From Sycon ciliatum (lineage: Eukaryota > Porifera > Calcarea > Leucosolenida > Sycettidae): a stretch of 64,000 bases of DNA. The DNA is taken from assembly GCF_964019385.1 (NCBI RefSeq), contig NC_088645.1, forward strand, positions 27,943,034 through 28,007,033, read 5' to 3'. Position 1 is the stretch's first letter. Every line of letters begins with the position of its first letter. Below the pieces are notes generated by a model, which saw nothing but the letters and a program-made list of their open reading frames with translations, did not search any database and was not told the origin of the DNA. Both the position numbers and the translations under genes were made by a program. Below are positions 22,236 through 33,672 of the stretch, one piece after another.

Positions 22236-22922
22236 GGGTACACAGTTGTTGTCTTCAGTGGCACTGTAACAGTCACCTGCTGGCTTTGCCCACGGGGAAA
22301 ATAATGACTATACCTTGCTTGGAGCTTGGTATCATGTGTACTGGCCATAATTGTACTTTTTGAATCAAGAAAACCGTACCCAACCGACACTTTCTGAGAA
22401 AAAGGAACGACTCACGTCCGTCAGTTGGTTCTACCCCAGACCTACAATCTGATGTAAAGCTATGTGTACTATCAAGAATACATAACCCTGACGTAATATA
22501 CTCAGTTGATACTATTCAAATATTGTCCTCTTCTGTGCTAGTATACTGTTGGGGAAGATTTTGTATATTTTAGTCTTGAAACAGTTTTAGTTCAGCCCAT
22601 TGCTGTTGCCTTGAGGCAAGTGTGTGAATGTAGGGGAAGCTGATGGATCTCTGGGAGTCTAGGACACTGAGGGAAAGTCCCCATGGGACACAATGGTCAT
22701 GTGCCATCTCCCTAGATGCTATTACTCGCTGGTTCACATACTCCACTCACACACTTCATTTCTTTGTGTGTTCTGCTTTGCCATTTCTGTTTCAGAATGA
22801 CATGTGAAAGGCGCAGATAGTCTGCCGTTCGGTCTTGCTTGAGCATGCTCTGTTGATTCCGGGATTTTTGATATTGGCAAATCGGTAATAATCCTCAGCA
22901 TGTTTTATGCATGTTGCTACTA

Positions 22923-22923
<1 letters not shown>

Positions 22924-22965
<42 letters not shown>

Positions 22966-22989
22966 TGTGAGAGAGAGAGAGAGAGTGTG
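22924..22989. repeat. (TG)n(AG)n microsatellite
   Basis: About 40 bp of TG followed by AG dinucleotides. Confidence 0.95.
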
Positions 22990-24439
22990 TGACGCTGATG
23001 CATCTTCTTCGTGCAGCGTCCTTGGGGGTGCAGCTGCTGCTGTGAACTGCTCTGTGTGCAAGATGTCATTCTTGCGCCCTCAGGATCATACCAGTGTACC
23101 CGGCTGTCCTACAATCCTAGAGCAGACACTGAATGCCAGTGCATTCCGCCAGGTTTGGCGGTGACGTGCAAAGCACGTTGTGGTTAGGGTTTTCGACCAT
23201 GATGCACCTGATAGGAAGTGTTTGCGGTTCAGCTCTGCTGGTTTTAGTGTGCAAACTAGCGTTGGCTTTTACTTTTGTAATTGCATTTTTGTCCGGGGTG
23301 GGGTCACGTGGCCTGTGTGTTCCCCTACCCCGGTGGTCGCCCCCAGGGTCTGCCCCCCCCCCCCTGCTGCTCCGCCGGAACTTTCCTATTCTCTCTCCTT
23401 AGTGTCTCCTGTAGAAATTCCCCCGTGGTCGCAGTTGCTGTTGCGGGGCGCGGTCATGGCACCTCCCAAGATGATTGGCCTGGTAGAGGCTGTAGTGGAC
23501 TCTGATCTGGGGTATGCCCTACCCCGCGCTGTTTGCTCTGTATCGCCGTCTGGTAGTGTCCCATTGTGTCTAACCAATGTGTCTGATGTGCCGGTGTGGT
23601 TGGAGCGTGGTATGCATTTAGGGCAGTTCCTACCGGTGGAGGACCCTCGGCCAGATGTTTCAACAGACGAGGGTGTGGCTGTGGGTGTGCAGGCCCGCCA
23701 CTACCCCAGCGGACCGCTTTGATCTCTCTCGGGTCGCTTGCACCACGGAACAACGCCACGCTCTGGTCAGTTTGTTAAACGGTTTTAACACGCCCAATTG
23801 GGCTACACGCTACAATTCGTCAGGGACCGAGACACCTTCCCCTCCCAGGTTCAAGATTGTGGCCGAAGAGGTCAAGAAAATGTCAAGGGTATAATATCCC
23901 CTAGCGTGTCCCTGTGGGCTAGTCCCATTGTACTGGTACAAAAACCAGATGGTCAATTAGGTTCTGTGTCGACTACCGTAAATTAAATGATGCCACGCAC
24001 AAGGATTTGTACCCCTTGCCTAGGATTGACGACACTTTGGATAGGCTGGGTGGGGCACAGTATTTCTCAACATTAGACCTGCAGTCGGGTTACTGGCAGG
24101 TGCCAGTAGAAGGGAGGGATCAGCAGAAAACGGCACTCATCACTCCACAGGGGCTATTTGAATTCCGCCGCATGCCCTTTGGCATCTGCAATGCTCCTGC
24201 CACGTTCCAGCGGATGAAGCATGCCGTGCTGCGGGGCCTTTACCCCCTCTACTGTCTAGTGTATCTCGATGATATGATTGTGTTTTCTTGCACCTTCGCG
24301 GAGCACTTGCGCCGTTTGGAGGCTGTGCTAACCGCATTACGACAGGCGAAACTCAAAATCAAACCTAGAAAGTGTCATTTGTTGCTTACCGAGGTCCACT
24401 TCCTAGGACATGTGGTATCAGCTGAGGGTATTTCCACGT

Positions 24440-24715
24440 ACTCGGGGAAAGTAAAGATGGTACAGGAATGGAAACAGCCGGGAAAGTAAAGACGGTACAG
24501 GAATGGATTTCCACGGACTCGGGGAAAGTAAAGACGGTACAGGAATGGAAACAGCCGGGAAAGTAAAGACGGTACTGGAAACAGCCGGGAAAGTAAAGAC
24601 GGTACTGGAAACAGCCGGGAAAGTAAAGACGGTACTGGAAACAGCCGGGAAAGTAAAGACGGTACAGGAATGGAAACAGCCGGGAAAGTAAAGACCGTAC
24701 AGGAATGGAAACAGC
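24440..24715 (+). repeat. 30/36-bp minisatellite inside gypsy pol
   Basis: GGAAACAGCCGGGAAAGTAA starts at 24547, 24577, 24607 and 24637 (30-bp period), with 36-bp variants on both sides. The unit derives from the RT/RNase H linker codons, since EWKQP appears in most copies and the last copy rejoins the normal coding sequence (TTLKSLQ). Confidence 0.93.
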
Positions 24716-24990
24716 CAACCACACTTAAGTCACTACAATCCTTTCTCGGATTTGCGTCATATTATCTTCAGTTCATTCCGCATTTTGCTTCGGTGGCCCA
24801 TCCACTGCATAACCTCTTGAGAAAGGAGACCCCATTTGTCTGGGCGGAGGCGCAGCAGGTAGCGTTCCAAAAGTTGTGCACGGCGTTTTGTACAGCGCCC
24901 ATTTCGGCCTTTCCAGACCTTTCACGCCCGTTCATTGTAGATACTGATGCATGCGTTTCAGGCTTGGGTGCGGTACTGTCTCAGGTGACT

Positions 24991-25061
24991 AATGATGGCC
25001 TGGAACGCCCGATAGCATGTATAAAATGTATATACGCTATCGGGCGTTCCAGGCCATCATT
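24991..25061. repeat. Fold-back: 26-bp perfect inverted duplication in RNase H
   Basis: 24991-25016 (AATGATGGCCTGGAACGCCC start) is repeated exactly in reverse complement at 25036-25061 around a 19-nt loop. It interrupts the RNase H frame between ERPIA and SRSCSAAEENY. Confidence 0.92.
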
Positions 25062-25890
25062 AATATAATTAGTCGGTCGTGTTCGGCGGCTGAAGAGAAC
25101 TACACCATCACCAAATTGGAGTTACTGGCGGTAGTTTGGGCGTGTCGCACATTTCGACCGCACATTCTGTTAAGTCCATTTTTGTTGCGGATGGATCATG
25201 GTAGCCTGAGATGACTGATGAATTTTAAAAATCCAACGGGACAAACTGCGCAATGGTTAAGCATGCTGGCTGAGCTTCATTTCACCGTACAGCACCGCCC
25301 CGGGTTGCAACATGGAAACACCGACGGTTTGAGTCACCAGTTTGAAACGGAGCCGTCCGTAAATGCGGTCAGTTTTTCTACGTCGGACGTCTCTGAAATT
25401 CTCCAGGCACAACAGGCGGATGCGGACATCCATGTAGTTGAACATTGATTGGCACCCGCTCAACCGATTCAGGATGGCGAAAGCCCCGTCGTGCGCGCCC
25501 TCATGTCACAGACTGAGAACCTAGCTACGATCGAGGGAGTTCTCTACCGCGAAACACTACCATCGCTAGCACGGCAATTAGTAGTTCCGGCACTTTTACA
25601 CACCAAATTTCTAAATGAGGCGCACGCCGGCCGCACTTCTGGCCTTTTTGGCCAGGATTGTACATTAGCCCGCTTAAGATCGTTAGCATATTGGCAGGGA
25701 ATGTCCGTGGATGTGGCCCTCTATTGCCAAAGCTGCACTACTTGCGAGCGCGGTAAAGATCCGCCCAGGGCTGTGAAAGCCCCGCTTGGTACTATTTGCG
25801 TAGGTGCCCCATTTTAAGTTATTGTGATGGACATAATGGGACCCCTTCCCCTCGCAGCTCGTGGTAACGAGAGAGCTTGGAAGCTCAGGG

Positions 25891-26185
25891 CCCTACGCTA
25901 TGCTTTTAATGTAAAAAGGCCAGAAAATCCGATTTTATGGAGATAAAAAGGAAAAGAAGGAGCAAACCGAAAGCGGATGAAGTGAGAGAAAAATAACAAT
26001 CCGCAATACTTTTGCCTAACTCATATTCATACTGATTGAAACGTTTTTGCAATACAACGATGTAGCCAATCAACGGAAAAAAACATTTCCATCAATTCTA
26101 GTAACATGTACAATGAGGTAGGCAAAACATGTCCTGATGTCTGTCCTGACGTTTCCTGCGACCGGCGCTGACTCTGCCGATCACA
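25891..26185. other. Junction sequence between gypsy and DIRS copy A
   Basis: A-rich unassigned sequence; no feature seen. Confidence 0.3.
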
Positions 26186-27184
26186 GGCGTTATGATAATG
26201 CTTGCTCGTAACTTAACGTGGGTGGGTTTGGCGGTGTTATGATGGCGCTTGCTTGTAACTCAACGTGGGTGGCATGCATCGTTGCATGTCTTGCTAGAGT
26301 TTGCTCTGCTATATATTTTCGATTCGTTCTGTGCGACGATCATTCTTCCTTGCTCGTAGTGTTATATATTTCGATTCGTTCTGTGTGCGGATCACTCTTG
26401 TCAGATCATTGCGTTTCAGTGAGCTTTGACTCGTTTGTGAGCTTTGACTCGTTTGTGAGCTTTGACTTGTTTGTGAGCTTTGACTCGTTTGTGAGTTTCT
26501 TGCTTGCTCGTAGTGCTTTAGAGTTCGTGAGTTTCTTGCTCGCTCGTAGTGTTTCACAGTTTGTAAGTTTATTCGCTCCTCGCCGCCTTGTCTTCGCGAC
26601 GCCATGGCTGCCTATACTGACGATGAAATCCGCGCCATGACGGTTCCGCGTCTCCGCAGCAAACTCTCGCTGTTGGATTTGGATACTTCGGGCCGGAAGG
26701 CTGCCCTCGTTAATCGCCTGATTCAGGCCCAAGTTCATCACGCTGATCCCTGCGAGTCTGCAGCGAGCACGGCGGGCGGAGCAGGCAACAGAGAACGCGA
26801 GTCGTTGGCGCCGTCTGTGCCTCCGACGTCGGCGATAACTCCCGACACAATCCGCTCCACCATAGTATCGGTGGTGTCGGAGACTTTGCCAACATTTCTG
26901 GCGGCCATGGTTCCCGATTCTCTGCCTCATAGTAATACGAACTCGACTCCTCCCCCAGCCAGCTCAGGTAGCAGCAAGTCGTTCGCGGCCCACCTGGGAG
27001 CTAAACATCGCGAGCGGATTTTGATGGGTGAGTTCGTGGAATTGAGTGAGCTCTTGCCCTCTGTGTCTTGCTCGGTGCCGCATGCCCGCACACAGAACGT
27101 GCTCCGTTTTGAGTCGTCGGATGGGGGCCCGTTGCGGGTGGTCGAGGACGGCGCTGCCCGCGGGAAGAGCAGGCACGTTCACGA
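26186..27184 (+). pseudogene. DIRS-like retroelement copy A: 5' region and truncated ORF1 (SAP-domain Gag-like)
   Basis: The first ~420 bp match copies B (30800-31270) and C (36300-36540), with TATATATT motifs that may be the element's promoter. The ORF starts at ATG 26604. Residues 5-40 (MTVPRLRSKLSLLDLDTSGR) fit a SAP DNA-binding motif, followed by a Ser/Pro-rich linker. Copy B shows that the normal protein continues into a CCCH-type region; here homology ends at about 27180, where a perfect fold-back and then the TG-rich satellite replace the rest. DIRS elements use a tyrosine recombinase, but none is present here. No function is retained. Confidence 0.8.
26420..26495 (+). repeat. 18-bp tandem repeat in DIRS 5' region, about 4 copies
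   Basis: GAGCTTTGACTCGTTTGT repeats upstream of the ORF. The equivalent site in copy B has about seven copies. Confidence 0.9.
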
Positions 27185-27218
27185 CCCGCGGGCAGCGCCG
27201 TCCTCGACCACCCGCAAC
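27131..27218. repeat. Perfect 34-bp fold-back at the DIRS/satellite junction
   Basis: 27131-27164 (GTTGCGGGTGGTCGAGGACG start) is exactly reverse-complemented at 27185-27218 around a 20-nt loop. Copy B has the same left arm at 31801-31834 but no inverted copy. The satellite begins at the next base. Confidence 0.95.
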
Positions 27219-30200
27219 GTGTGTGTGGTGTGTGTGGCGGATGTGGCGTGTGTGTGGTGTGTGTGGCATGTGTGGCGTGAGTGGCGTGTGTGGCGTGTGT
27301 GGCGTGTGTGTGGCGTGCGTGTGGTGTGTGTGGCGTGTGTGTGGCGTGTGTGTGGTGTGTGTGGCGTGTGTGTGGTGTGTGTGGCGTGTGTGACGTGTGT
27401 GTGGTGTGGGTGGTGTGTGTGGTGTGTGTGTGGCGTGCGTGTGGTGTGTGAAGCGGGTGTGGCGTGTGTGGAGTGTGTGGCGTGTGTGGTGTGTGTGGTG
27501 TGAGTGGCGTGTGTGTGGTGTGTGTGGCGGATGTGGCGTGTGTGTGGTGTGTGTGGCGTGAGTGGCGTGTGTGGCGTGTTTGTGGCATGTGTGGCATGTG
27601 TGTGGCGTGCGTGTGGTGTGTGTGGCGTGTGTGTGGCGTGTGTGGTGTGTGTGGTGTGTGGGGTGTGGGAGGTGTGTGTGATGTGGGTGGTGTGTGTGGT
27701 ATGTGTGTGGTGTGGGTGGTGTGTGTGCGGTGTGTGAGAGGTGTGTGTGGTGTGTGTGGCGTGTGTGGTGTGTGTGGTTGTGTGTGGTGTGGGTGGTGTG
27801 TGTGATGTGTGTGTGGTGTGGGTGGTGTGTGTGTGGTGTGTGTGTGTTGTGTGTGGCGTGTGTGTGGTGTGTGTGTGGTGTGTGTGTGGTGTGGGTGGTG
27901 TGTGTGGTGTGTGTGGTGTGTGTGGCGTGTGTGACGTGTGTGTGGTGTGTGTGTTGTGTGTGGCGTGTGTGTGGTGTGTGTGGCGTGTGTGTGGTGTGTG
28001 TGGCGGATGTGGCGTGTGTGTGGTGTGTGTGGTGTGTGTGGCGTGAGTGGCGTGTGCCGCGTGTGTGGCGTGTGTGTGGCGTGTGTGTGGGGTGTGTGTG
28101 GTGTGTGTGACGTTTGTGCCGTGTGTGTGTTTTGTATGTGGCATATGTGGCGTGCGTGTGGTGTGGGTGTTGTTTGTGGCGTGTGTGTGGTGTGTGTGGC
28201 GTGTGTGTGGTGTGTGTGGCGGATGTGGCGTGTGTGTGGTGTGTGTGGCGTGTGTGGCGTGAGTGGCGTGTGTGGCGTGTGTGTGGCGTGTGTGTGGCGT
28301 GCGTGTGGTGTGTGTGGCGTGTGTGTGGCGGGTGTGGCGTGTGTGGCGTGTGTGGTGTGTGTGGTGTGTGTGGTGTGTGTGGTGTGAGTGGCGTGTGTGT
28401 GGTGTGTGTGTGGTGTGTGTGGCGTGTGTGTGGTGTGTGTGGTGTTAGTGGCGTGTGTGTGGTGTGTGTGGCGGATGTGGCGTGTGTGTGGTGTGTGTGG
28501 CGTGTGTGGCGTGTGTGGCGTGTGTGTGGCGTGTGTGGCATGTGTGTGGCGTGCGTGTGGTGTGTGTGGCGTGTGTGTGGCGTGAGTGTGGTGTGTGTGG
28601 TGTGTGTGGCGTGTGTGGTGTGTGGGCGGTGTGTGTGATGTGTGTGTGGTGTGGGTGGTGTGTGTGGTATGTGTGTGGTGTCGGTGGTGTGTGTGGTGTG
28701 TGTGTGTTGTGTGTGGCGTGTGTGTGGTGTGTGTGTGGTGTGTGTGTGGTGTGGGTGGTGTGTGTGGCGGATGTGGCGTGTGTGTGGTGTGTGTGGCGTG
28801 TGTGGCGTGAGTGGCGTGTGTGGCGTGTGTGTGGCGTGTGTGTGGCGTGTGTGTGGCGTGCGTGTGGTGTGTGTGGCGTGTGTGTGGCGGGTGTGGCGTG
28901 TGTGGCGTGTGTGGCGTGTGTGGTGTGTGTGGTGTGTGTGGTGTGTGTGGTGTGAGTGGCGTGTGTGTGGTGTGTGTGTGGTGTGTGTGGCGTGTGTGTG
29001 GTGTGTGTGGTGTTAGTGGCGTGTGTGTGGTGTGTGTGGCGGATGTGGCGTGTGTGTGGTGTGTGTGGCGTGTGTGGCGTGAGTGGCGTGTGTGGCGTGT
29101 GTGTGGTGTGGGTGGTGTGTGTGGTGTGTGTGTGTTGTGTGTGGCGTGTGTGTGGTGTGTGTGTGGTGTGTGTGTGGTGTGGGTGGTGTGTGTGGTGTGT
29201 GTGGCGTGTGTGACGTGTGTGTGGTGTGTGTGTTGTGTGTGGCGTGTGTGTGGTGTGTGTGGCGTGTGTGTGGTGTGTGTGGCGGATGTGGCGTGTGTGT
29301 GGTGTGTGTGGCGTGTGTGGCGTGTGTGGCGTGTGTGTGGCGTGTGTGGTGTGCGTTTGGTGTGTGTGGCGTGTGTGTGGCGTGTGTGTGGTGTGTGTGG
29401 CGTGTGTGTGGTGTGTGCGGCGTGTGTGCCGTGTGTGTGGTGTATGTGGCATATGTGGCGTGTGTGTGGTGTGTGTGTTTTTTGTGGCGTGTGTGTGGCG
29501 TGTGTGTGGTGTGTGTGGCGGATGTGGCGTGTGTGTGGCGTGTGTGACGTGTGTGACGTGTGTGGTGTGTGTGGTGTGTGTGGTGTGAGTGGCGTGTGTG
29601 TGGTGTTGGTGGTGTGTGTGGTGTGTGTGTGGCGTGCGTGTGGTGTGTGTGGCGTGTGTGACGCGGGTGTGGCGTGTGTGGCGTGTGTGGCAGGTGTGGC
29701 GTGTGTGTGGTGTGTGTGGTGTGAGTGGCGTGTGTGTGGTGTGTGTGGTGTGTGGTGTGTGTGGTGTGTGTGTGTGTGGTGTGTGTGGTGTGTGTGGCGT
29801 GAGTGGCGTGTGTGTGGTGTGTGTGGTGTGTGTGATGTGTGTTGTGTGTGTTGTGTGTGATGTGTGTTGTGTGGTGTGTGTGGTGTGTGTGTTGTGTGTG
29901 GTGTGTGTGTGGTGTGTGTGTGGTGTGTGTTTTGTGGGTGGTGTGGCGTGTGTGTGGTGTGTGTGGTGTGTGTGGCGTGTGTGTGGTGTGTGTGGCGAAT
30001 GTGGCGTGTGTGTCGTGTGTGTGGCGTGAGTGGCGTGAGTGGCGTGTGTGGCGTGTGTGGCGTGTGTGTTGCGTGCGTGTGGTGTGTGTGGCGTGTGTGG
30101 CGTGTGTGTGGTGTGTGTGGCGTGTGTGTGGTGTGTGTGGCATGTGTGACGTGTGTGTGGTGTGTGTGGCGTGTGTGTGGTGTGTGTGGGGTGTGTGTGT

Positions 30201-30537
30201 TGTGTGTGGCGTGTGTGTGGTGTGTGTGGCGTGTGTGTGGTGTGTGTGGCGTGTGTGGCGTGAGTGGCGTGTGTGGCGTGTGTGTGGCGTTTGTTGCGTG
30301 TGTGTGGCGTGCATGTGGTGTGTATTGGGTGTGTGCGGCGGGTGTGGCGTGTGTGGTGTGTGTGGTGTGTGTGGTGTGAGTGGCTTGTGTGTGGTGTGTG
30401 TGGAGTGAGTGGCGTGTGTGTTGTGTGTGTGGCGTGTGTGTGGAGTGGTCGGTGTGTGTGGTGTGTGTGTGGCGTGCGTGTGGTGTGTGTGGCGGGTGTG
30501 GCGTGTGTGGCATGTGTGGCGTGTGTGTGGTGTGTGT
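27219..30537 (+). repeat. 3.3-kb GTGTGTGTGGCG satellite block 1
   Basis: Basic units of 8-12 bp (GTGTGTGTGGCGTGTGTGTG variants) are organised into higher-order units of roughly 220-300 bp tagged by GGCGGATGTGGCG at about 27236, 27526, 28003, 28219, 28470, 28766, 29038, 29281 and 29518. The composition keeps several frames open on both strands for up to 1,170 codons (His/Thr/Pro or Val/Cys/Gly). These are not genes. Confidence 0.98.
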
Positions 30538-31042
30538 GTAGCATTATAGTGATAATGCAGATTAATGGGTGCACGCGGCTGCTTCGTGCTACCACTCAAA
30601 CTATGCTGCTATGAACGTGCGCTGTATGTGCTCACATGGTACTCTATGCATCGTGGCATTATATGTGTCATACAACGTGACACTCAACGCGACATTCATT
30701 CATGCGCGACGCTCAACGTAGGCGGCATGCGTCGTAGGCACTCAACGTGTCATACTAAAGTTTGGCATTCATGCGTGTCGCTCGCCTCCGATGTGGAAGG
30801 CGTGTGGCGGCGTTATGATGACGCTTGCTCAAAGCTTAACGTGGGTGGGTTTGGCAGTGTTATGATGGCGCTTGCTTGTAACTCAACGTGGGCGGCATGC
30901 ATCGTTGCATGTCTTGCTAGAGTTTGCTCTGCTATATATTTTCGATCCGTTCTGTGCGACGATCATTCTTCCTTGCTCGTAGTGTTATATATTTCGATTC
31001 GTTCTGTGTGCGGATCACTCTTGTCAGGTCATTGTGTTTTAT

Positions 31043-31165
31043 TGACTCGTTTGTGAGCTTTGGCTCGTTTGTGAGCTTTGACTCGTTTGTGAACTTTGAC
31101 TCGTTTGTGAGCTTTGACTCGTTTGTGAGCTTTGACACGTTTGTGAGCTTTGACTCGTTTGTGAG
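31043..31165 (+). repeat. 18-bp tandem repeat in DIRS copy B, about 7 copies
   Basis: Same GAGCTTTGACTCGTTTGT unit as 26420-26495, with one GGCTCG and one GACACG variant. Confidence 0.9.
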
Positions 31166-31273
31166 TTTCTTGCTTGCTCGTAGTGCTTTAGAGTTCGTGA
31201 CTTTCCTGCTCGCTCGTAGTGTTTCACAGTTTGTGAGTTTATTCGCTCCTCGCCGCCTTGTCTTCGCGACGCC

Positions 31274-32379
31274 ATGGCTGCCTATACTGACGATGAAATC
31301 CGCGCCATGACGGTTCCGCGTCTCCGCAGCAAACTCTCGCTGTTGGATTTGGATACTTCGGGCCGGAAGGCTGCCCTCGTTGATCGCCTGATTCAGGCCC
31401 AAGTTCATCACGCTGATCCCTGCGAGTCTGCAGCGAGCACGGCGAGCGGAGCAGGCAACAGAGAACGCGAGTCGTTGGCGCCGTCTGTGCCCCCGACGTC
31501 GGCGATAACTCCCGACACAATCCGCTCCACCATAGTATCGGTGGTGTCGGAGACTTTGCCAACACTTCTGGCGGTCATGGTTCCCGATTCTCTGCCTCAT
31601 AGTCATACGAACTCGACTCCTCCCCCAGCCAGCTCAGGTAGCAGCAAGTCGTTCGCCGCCCACCTGGGAGCTAAACATCGCGAGCGGATTTTGATGGGTG
31701 AGTTCGTGGAATTGAGTGAGCTCTTGCCCTCTGTGTCTTGCTCTGTGCCACACGCCCGCACACAGAACGTGCTCCGTTTTGAGTCGTGGGATGGGGGCCC
31801 GTTGCGGGTGGTCGAGGACGGCGCTGCCCGCGGGAAGAGCAGGCACGTTCACGACCTTGCGACGTGGGTGGAAGCCTACACGATCATGAGCCAGGTTATT
31901 GTCGACGTGGCCCGCACAGGTCAGCGTAGTAGCTGTGTTACCAGGGCCTCATCCTCGAGGCTAATCGCAGATTCACGCCTGAAGGGTGGTTGGAGTATGA
32001 CAGGAAGTTCCGCATCAAGGCTGCTGCCGACCCGTCGCTGAAGTGGGACATTATCGACCCAAACCTGTGGCAGCTGGCGACAACAGGACGCGCTTGGTCT
32101 GCCTGCATGGCATGCGGCGCTGCACATCTGCCTTCTGCTAATGGACGCTGTCCTTTTCGTCCCTACCAACAGTCCTACCAACAGTTTTCCGGCTTCGCTA
32201 GTAACTCCAAGGGCTCAGCCTCCCCAGGACAGTCGGTCTGCCGCAATTTCAATGCGGGTCGGTGCTTCGACCCTTGCTCCGTGTCCCACATCTGCCAGAT
32301 CTGCCGGGGTCGCAACCCAGCTTCCCACTGTACGGGTAACACCACCAGCTCGGGGGCGGGTGGTAAACCCAAGCAATAG
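31274..32379 (+). pseudogene. DIRS ORF1: Gag-like protein with SAP motif and CCCH zinc finger, frameshifted
   Basis: The N-terminus is near-identical to copy A. A SAP motif at residues 5-40 is a predicted DNA-binding element. After a linker, WVEAYTIMSQVIVDVARTG leads to a frameshift around 31920-31990. In the next frame (from 31990) the reading continues with WDIIDPNLWQL, a CMACGAAH knuckle-like segment and VCRNFNAGRCFDPCSVSH, a C-x7-C-x3-C-x3-H CCCH finger, then CQIC and a stop at 32377-32379. The EYDRKFRIKAAADPSLKWD/CCCH arrangement is the hallmark of DIRS-group ORF1 proteins, presumed to package the RNA. The frameshift makes this copy non-functional unless it is a sequencing error. Confidence 0.82.
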
Positions 32380-32460
32380 GGCTGCCAACATCATGCCAGC
32401 CTTCAGTGTCCAGCGCGACACTAAGGCCACCATCCACCGCACACTGCATAATACTGTACA

Positions 32461-32787
32461 TTCTGTTCATACGCCTCTGCACGTTTCCCGTTTTGCCTCA
32501 ATGCTTGCTTCACATCCGGATCAGCAATTCGTCAATTATGTATGCAACGGCCTTGCTTACGGTTTCTCTGTCGTAAGACTGTAGTAGCCCCGAATCTCAC
32601 CTCTTCAGCTCCTGTCATCAATCCATCAAGTACTACTATTACTTGGTCTACTTGTCATTGGTGGGGCCACATCTGAGTTCATCTCACAGAATGCTGCACC
32701 TCTCAACCTCGGTCAAGGACGACCCTGAGCCGGTGGCACCAGACTCTGTCAACGTATTGAAGGTTGGCACAAGCCGTTCAGTACTTA
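32461..32787 (+). pseudogene. N-terminal fragment of DIRS polymerase ORF
   Basis: In the frame of 32461 the sequence HVSRFASMLASHPDQQFVNY and the following CNGLAYGFS matches the usual start of DIRS reverse-transcriptase ORFs (residues before the RT fingers). A stop at 32582 and frame changes follow, and the sequence breaks off into satellite at 32788. No RT catalytic motif or tyrosine recombinase is present. Confidence 0.65.
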
Positions 32788-33672
32788 TGTGTGTGGTGTG
32801 TGTGGTGTGTGCGGTGTGTGTTGTGTGTGTGGTGAGTGTGGCATGTGTGGTGTGTGTGGTGTGGGTCAGGGGCGTACATAGGGCAGTTCCCGGGATACCG
32901 GGTGTGGTGTGTGTGTGGTGTGTTTGGTGTGTGTGGTGTGTGTGGCGTGTGTGTGGTGTGTGTGGTGTGTGTGTGGTGTGTGTGGCGTGTGTGTGGTGTG
33001 TGTGGCGGATGTGGCGTGTGTGTGGTGTGTGTGGCGTGTGTGGCGTGAGTGGCATGTGTTGCGTGTGTGTGGCGTGTGTGGCGTGTGTGCGGCGTGCGTG
33101 TGGTGTGTGTGGCGGATGTGGCGTGTGTGTGGTGTGTGTGGCGTGTGTGTGGTGTGTGTGGTGTGTGTGGTGTGTGTGGTGTGTGTGGCGTGTGTGGCGT
33201 GAGTGGCGTGTGTGTGGTGTGTGTGGCGTGTGTGTGGTGTGTGTGGCGGATGTGGCGTGTGTGTGGTGTGTGTGGCGTGTGTGTGGTGTGTGTGGCGGAT
33301 GTGGTGTGTGTGTGGTGTGTGTGGCGTGTGTGGCGTGAGTGGCGTGTGTTGCGTGTGTGTGGCGTGTGTGGCGTGTGTGTGGTGTGAGTGTTGTGTGTGG
33401 CGTGTGTGTGGTGTGTGTGGCGTGTGTGTGGTGTGTGTGGCGTGTGTGTGGTGTGTGTGGCGTGTGTGTGGTGTGTGTGGCGTGTGTGGCGTGAGTGGCG
33501 TGTGTTGCGTGTGTGTGGCGTGTGTGGCGTGTGTGCGGCGTGCGTGTGGTGTGTGTGGCGTGTGTGTGGCGGGTGTGGCGTGTGTGGTGTGTGTGGCGTG
33601 TGTGGTGTGTGTGGTGTGTGTGGTGTGTGTGTGGTGTGTGGCGTGAGTAGCGTGTGTGTGGTGTGGGTGGTG
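32788..33672 (+). repeat. GTGTGTGTGGCG satellite block 2 (left part)
   Basis: Same satellite as block 1, including GGCGGATGTGGCG tags at about 33004, 33111, 33244 and 33293. Interrupted at 32867-32902 by a hAT-like terminal fragment. Continued at 35851-36045 after the LTR element. Confidence 0.97.
32867..32902 (+). mobile_element. hAT-like MITE terminal fragment
   Basis: CAGGGGCGTACATAGGGC follows GTGTGGGT, exactly as at 37078 and 38174, then stops at satellite. A truncated copy of the MITE described at 38174-38439. Confidence 0.7.

Larger units (their letters stand above)
23180..25890 (+). pseudogene. Ty3/gypsy retrotransposon pol remnant (RT, RNase H, partial integrase)
   Basis: Domains follow gypsy pol order. 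An upstream linker with RGMHLGQFLPVE lies at 23455-23722. RT begins about 23870 (SPIVLVQKPDG) and continues in another frame from 24007 (YPLPRID, FSTLDLQSGYWQV, FEFRRMPFGICNAPATFQ, YLDDMIVFS). Next come the linker and RNase H (SFLGFASYY, PFIVDTDACVSGLGAVLS), then the tail (AELHFTVQHRPGLQHGNTDG). Last is the integrase zinc region at 25449-25800 (YWQGM, CQSCTTCERG), in which the second His is replaced by Leu. Decay: a frameshift near 23957, a 30-bp minisatellite at 24440-24715, a fold-back at 24991-25061, and stops near 25214, 25446 and 25815. The integrase core ends right after its first residues (MDIMGPLP). LTRs are not visible. Confidence 0.92.
30538..32787 (+). mobile_element. DIRS-like retroelement copy B (5' region to start of RT)
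   Basis: Longest of three copies. Its 5' flank from AGCATTATAGTGATAATGCA onward matches copy C (36046-36545) and, from about 30808, copy A. It contains an 18-bp tandem array (31043-31165), a Gag-like ORF and the beginning of the polymerase ORF, and ends at satellite sequence at 32788. Both sides are bounded by the same satellite. Confidence 0.8.

Noticed and set aside
27001-30595. Reading frames of 300-1,170 codons on both strands
   Set aside because: They lie in TG/CA-rich satellite without stop trinucleotides and encode only His/Thr/Pro or Val/Cys/Gly/Trp strings; several frames are open at once.
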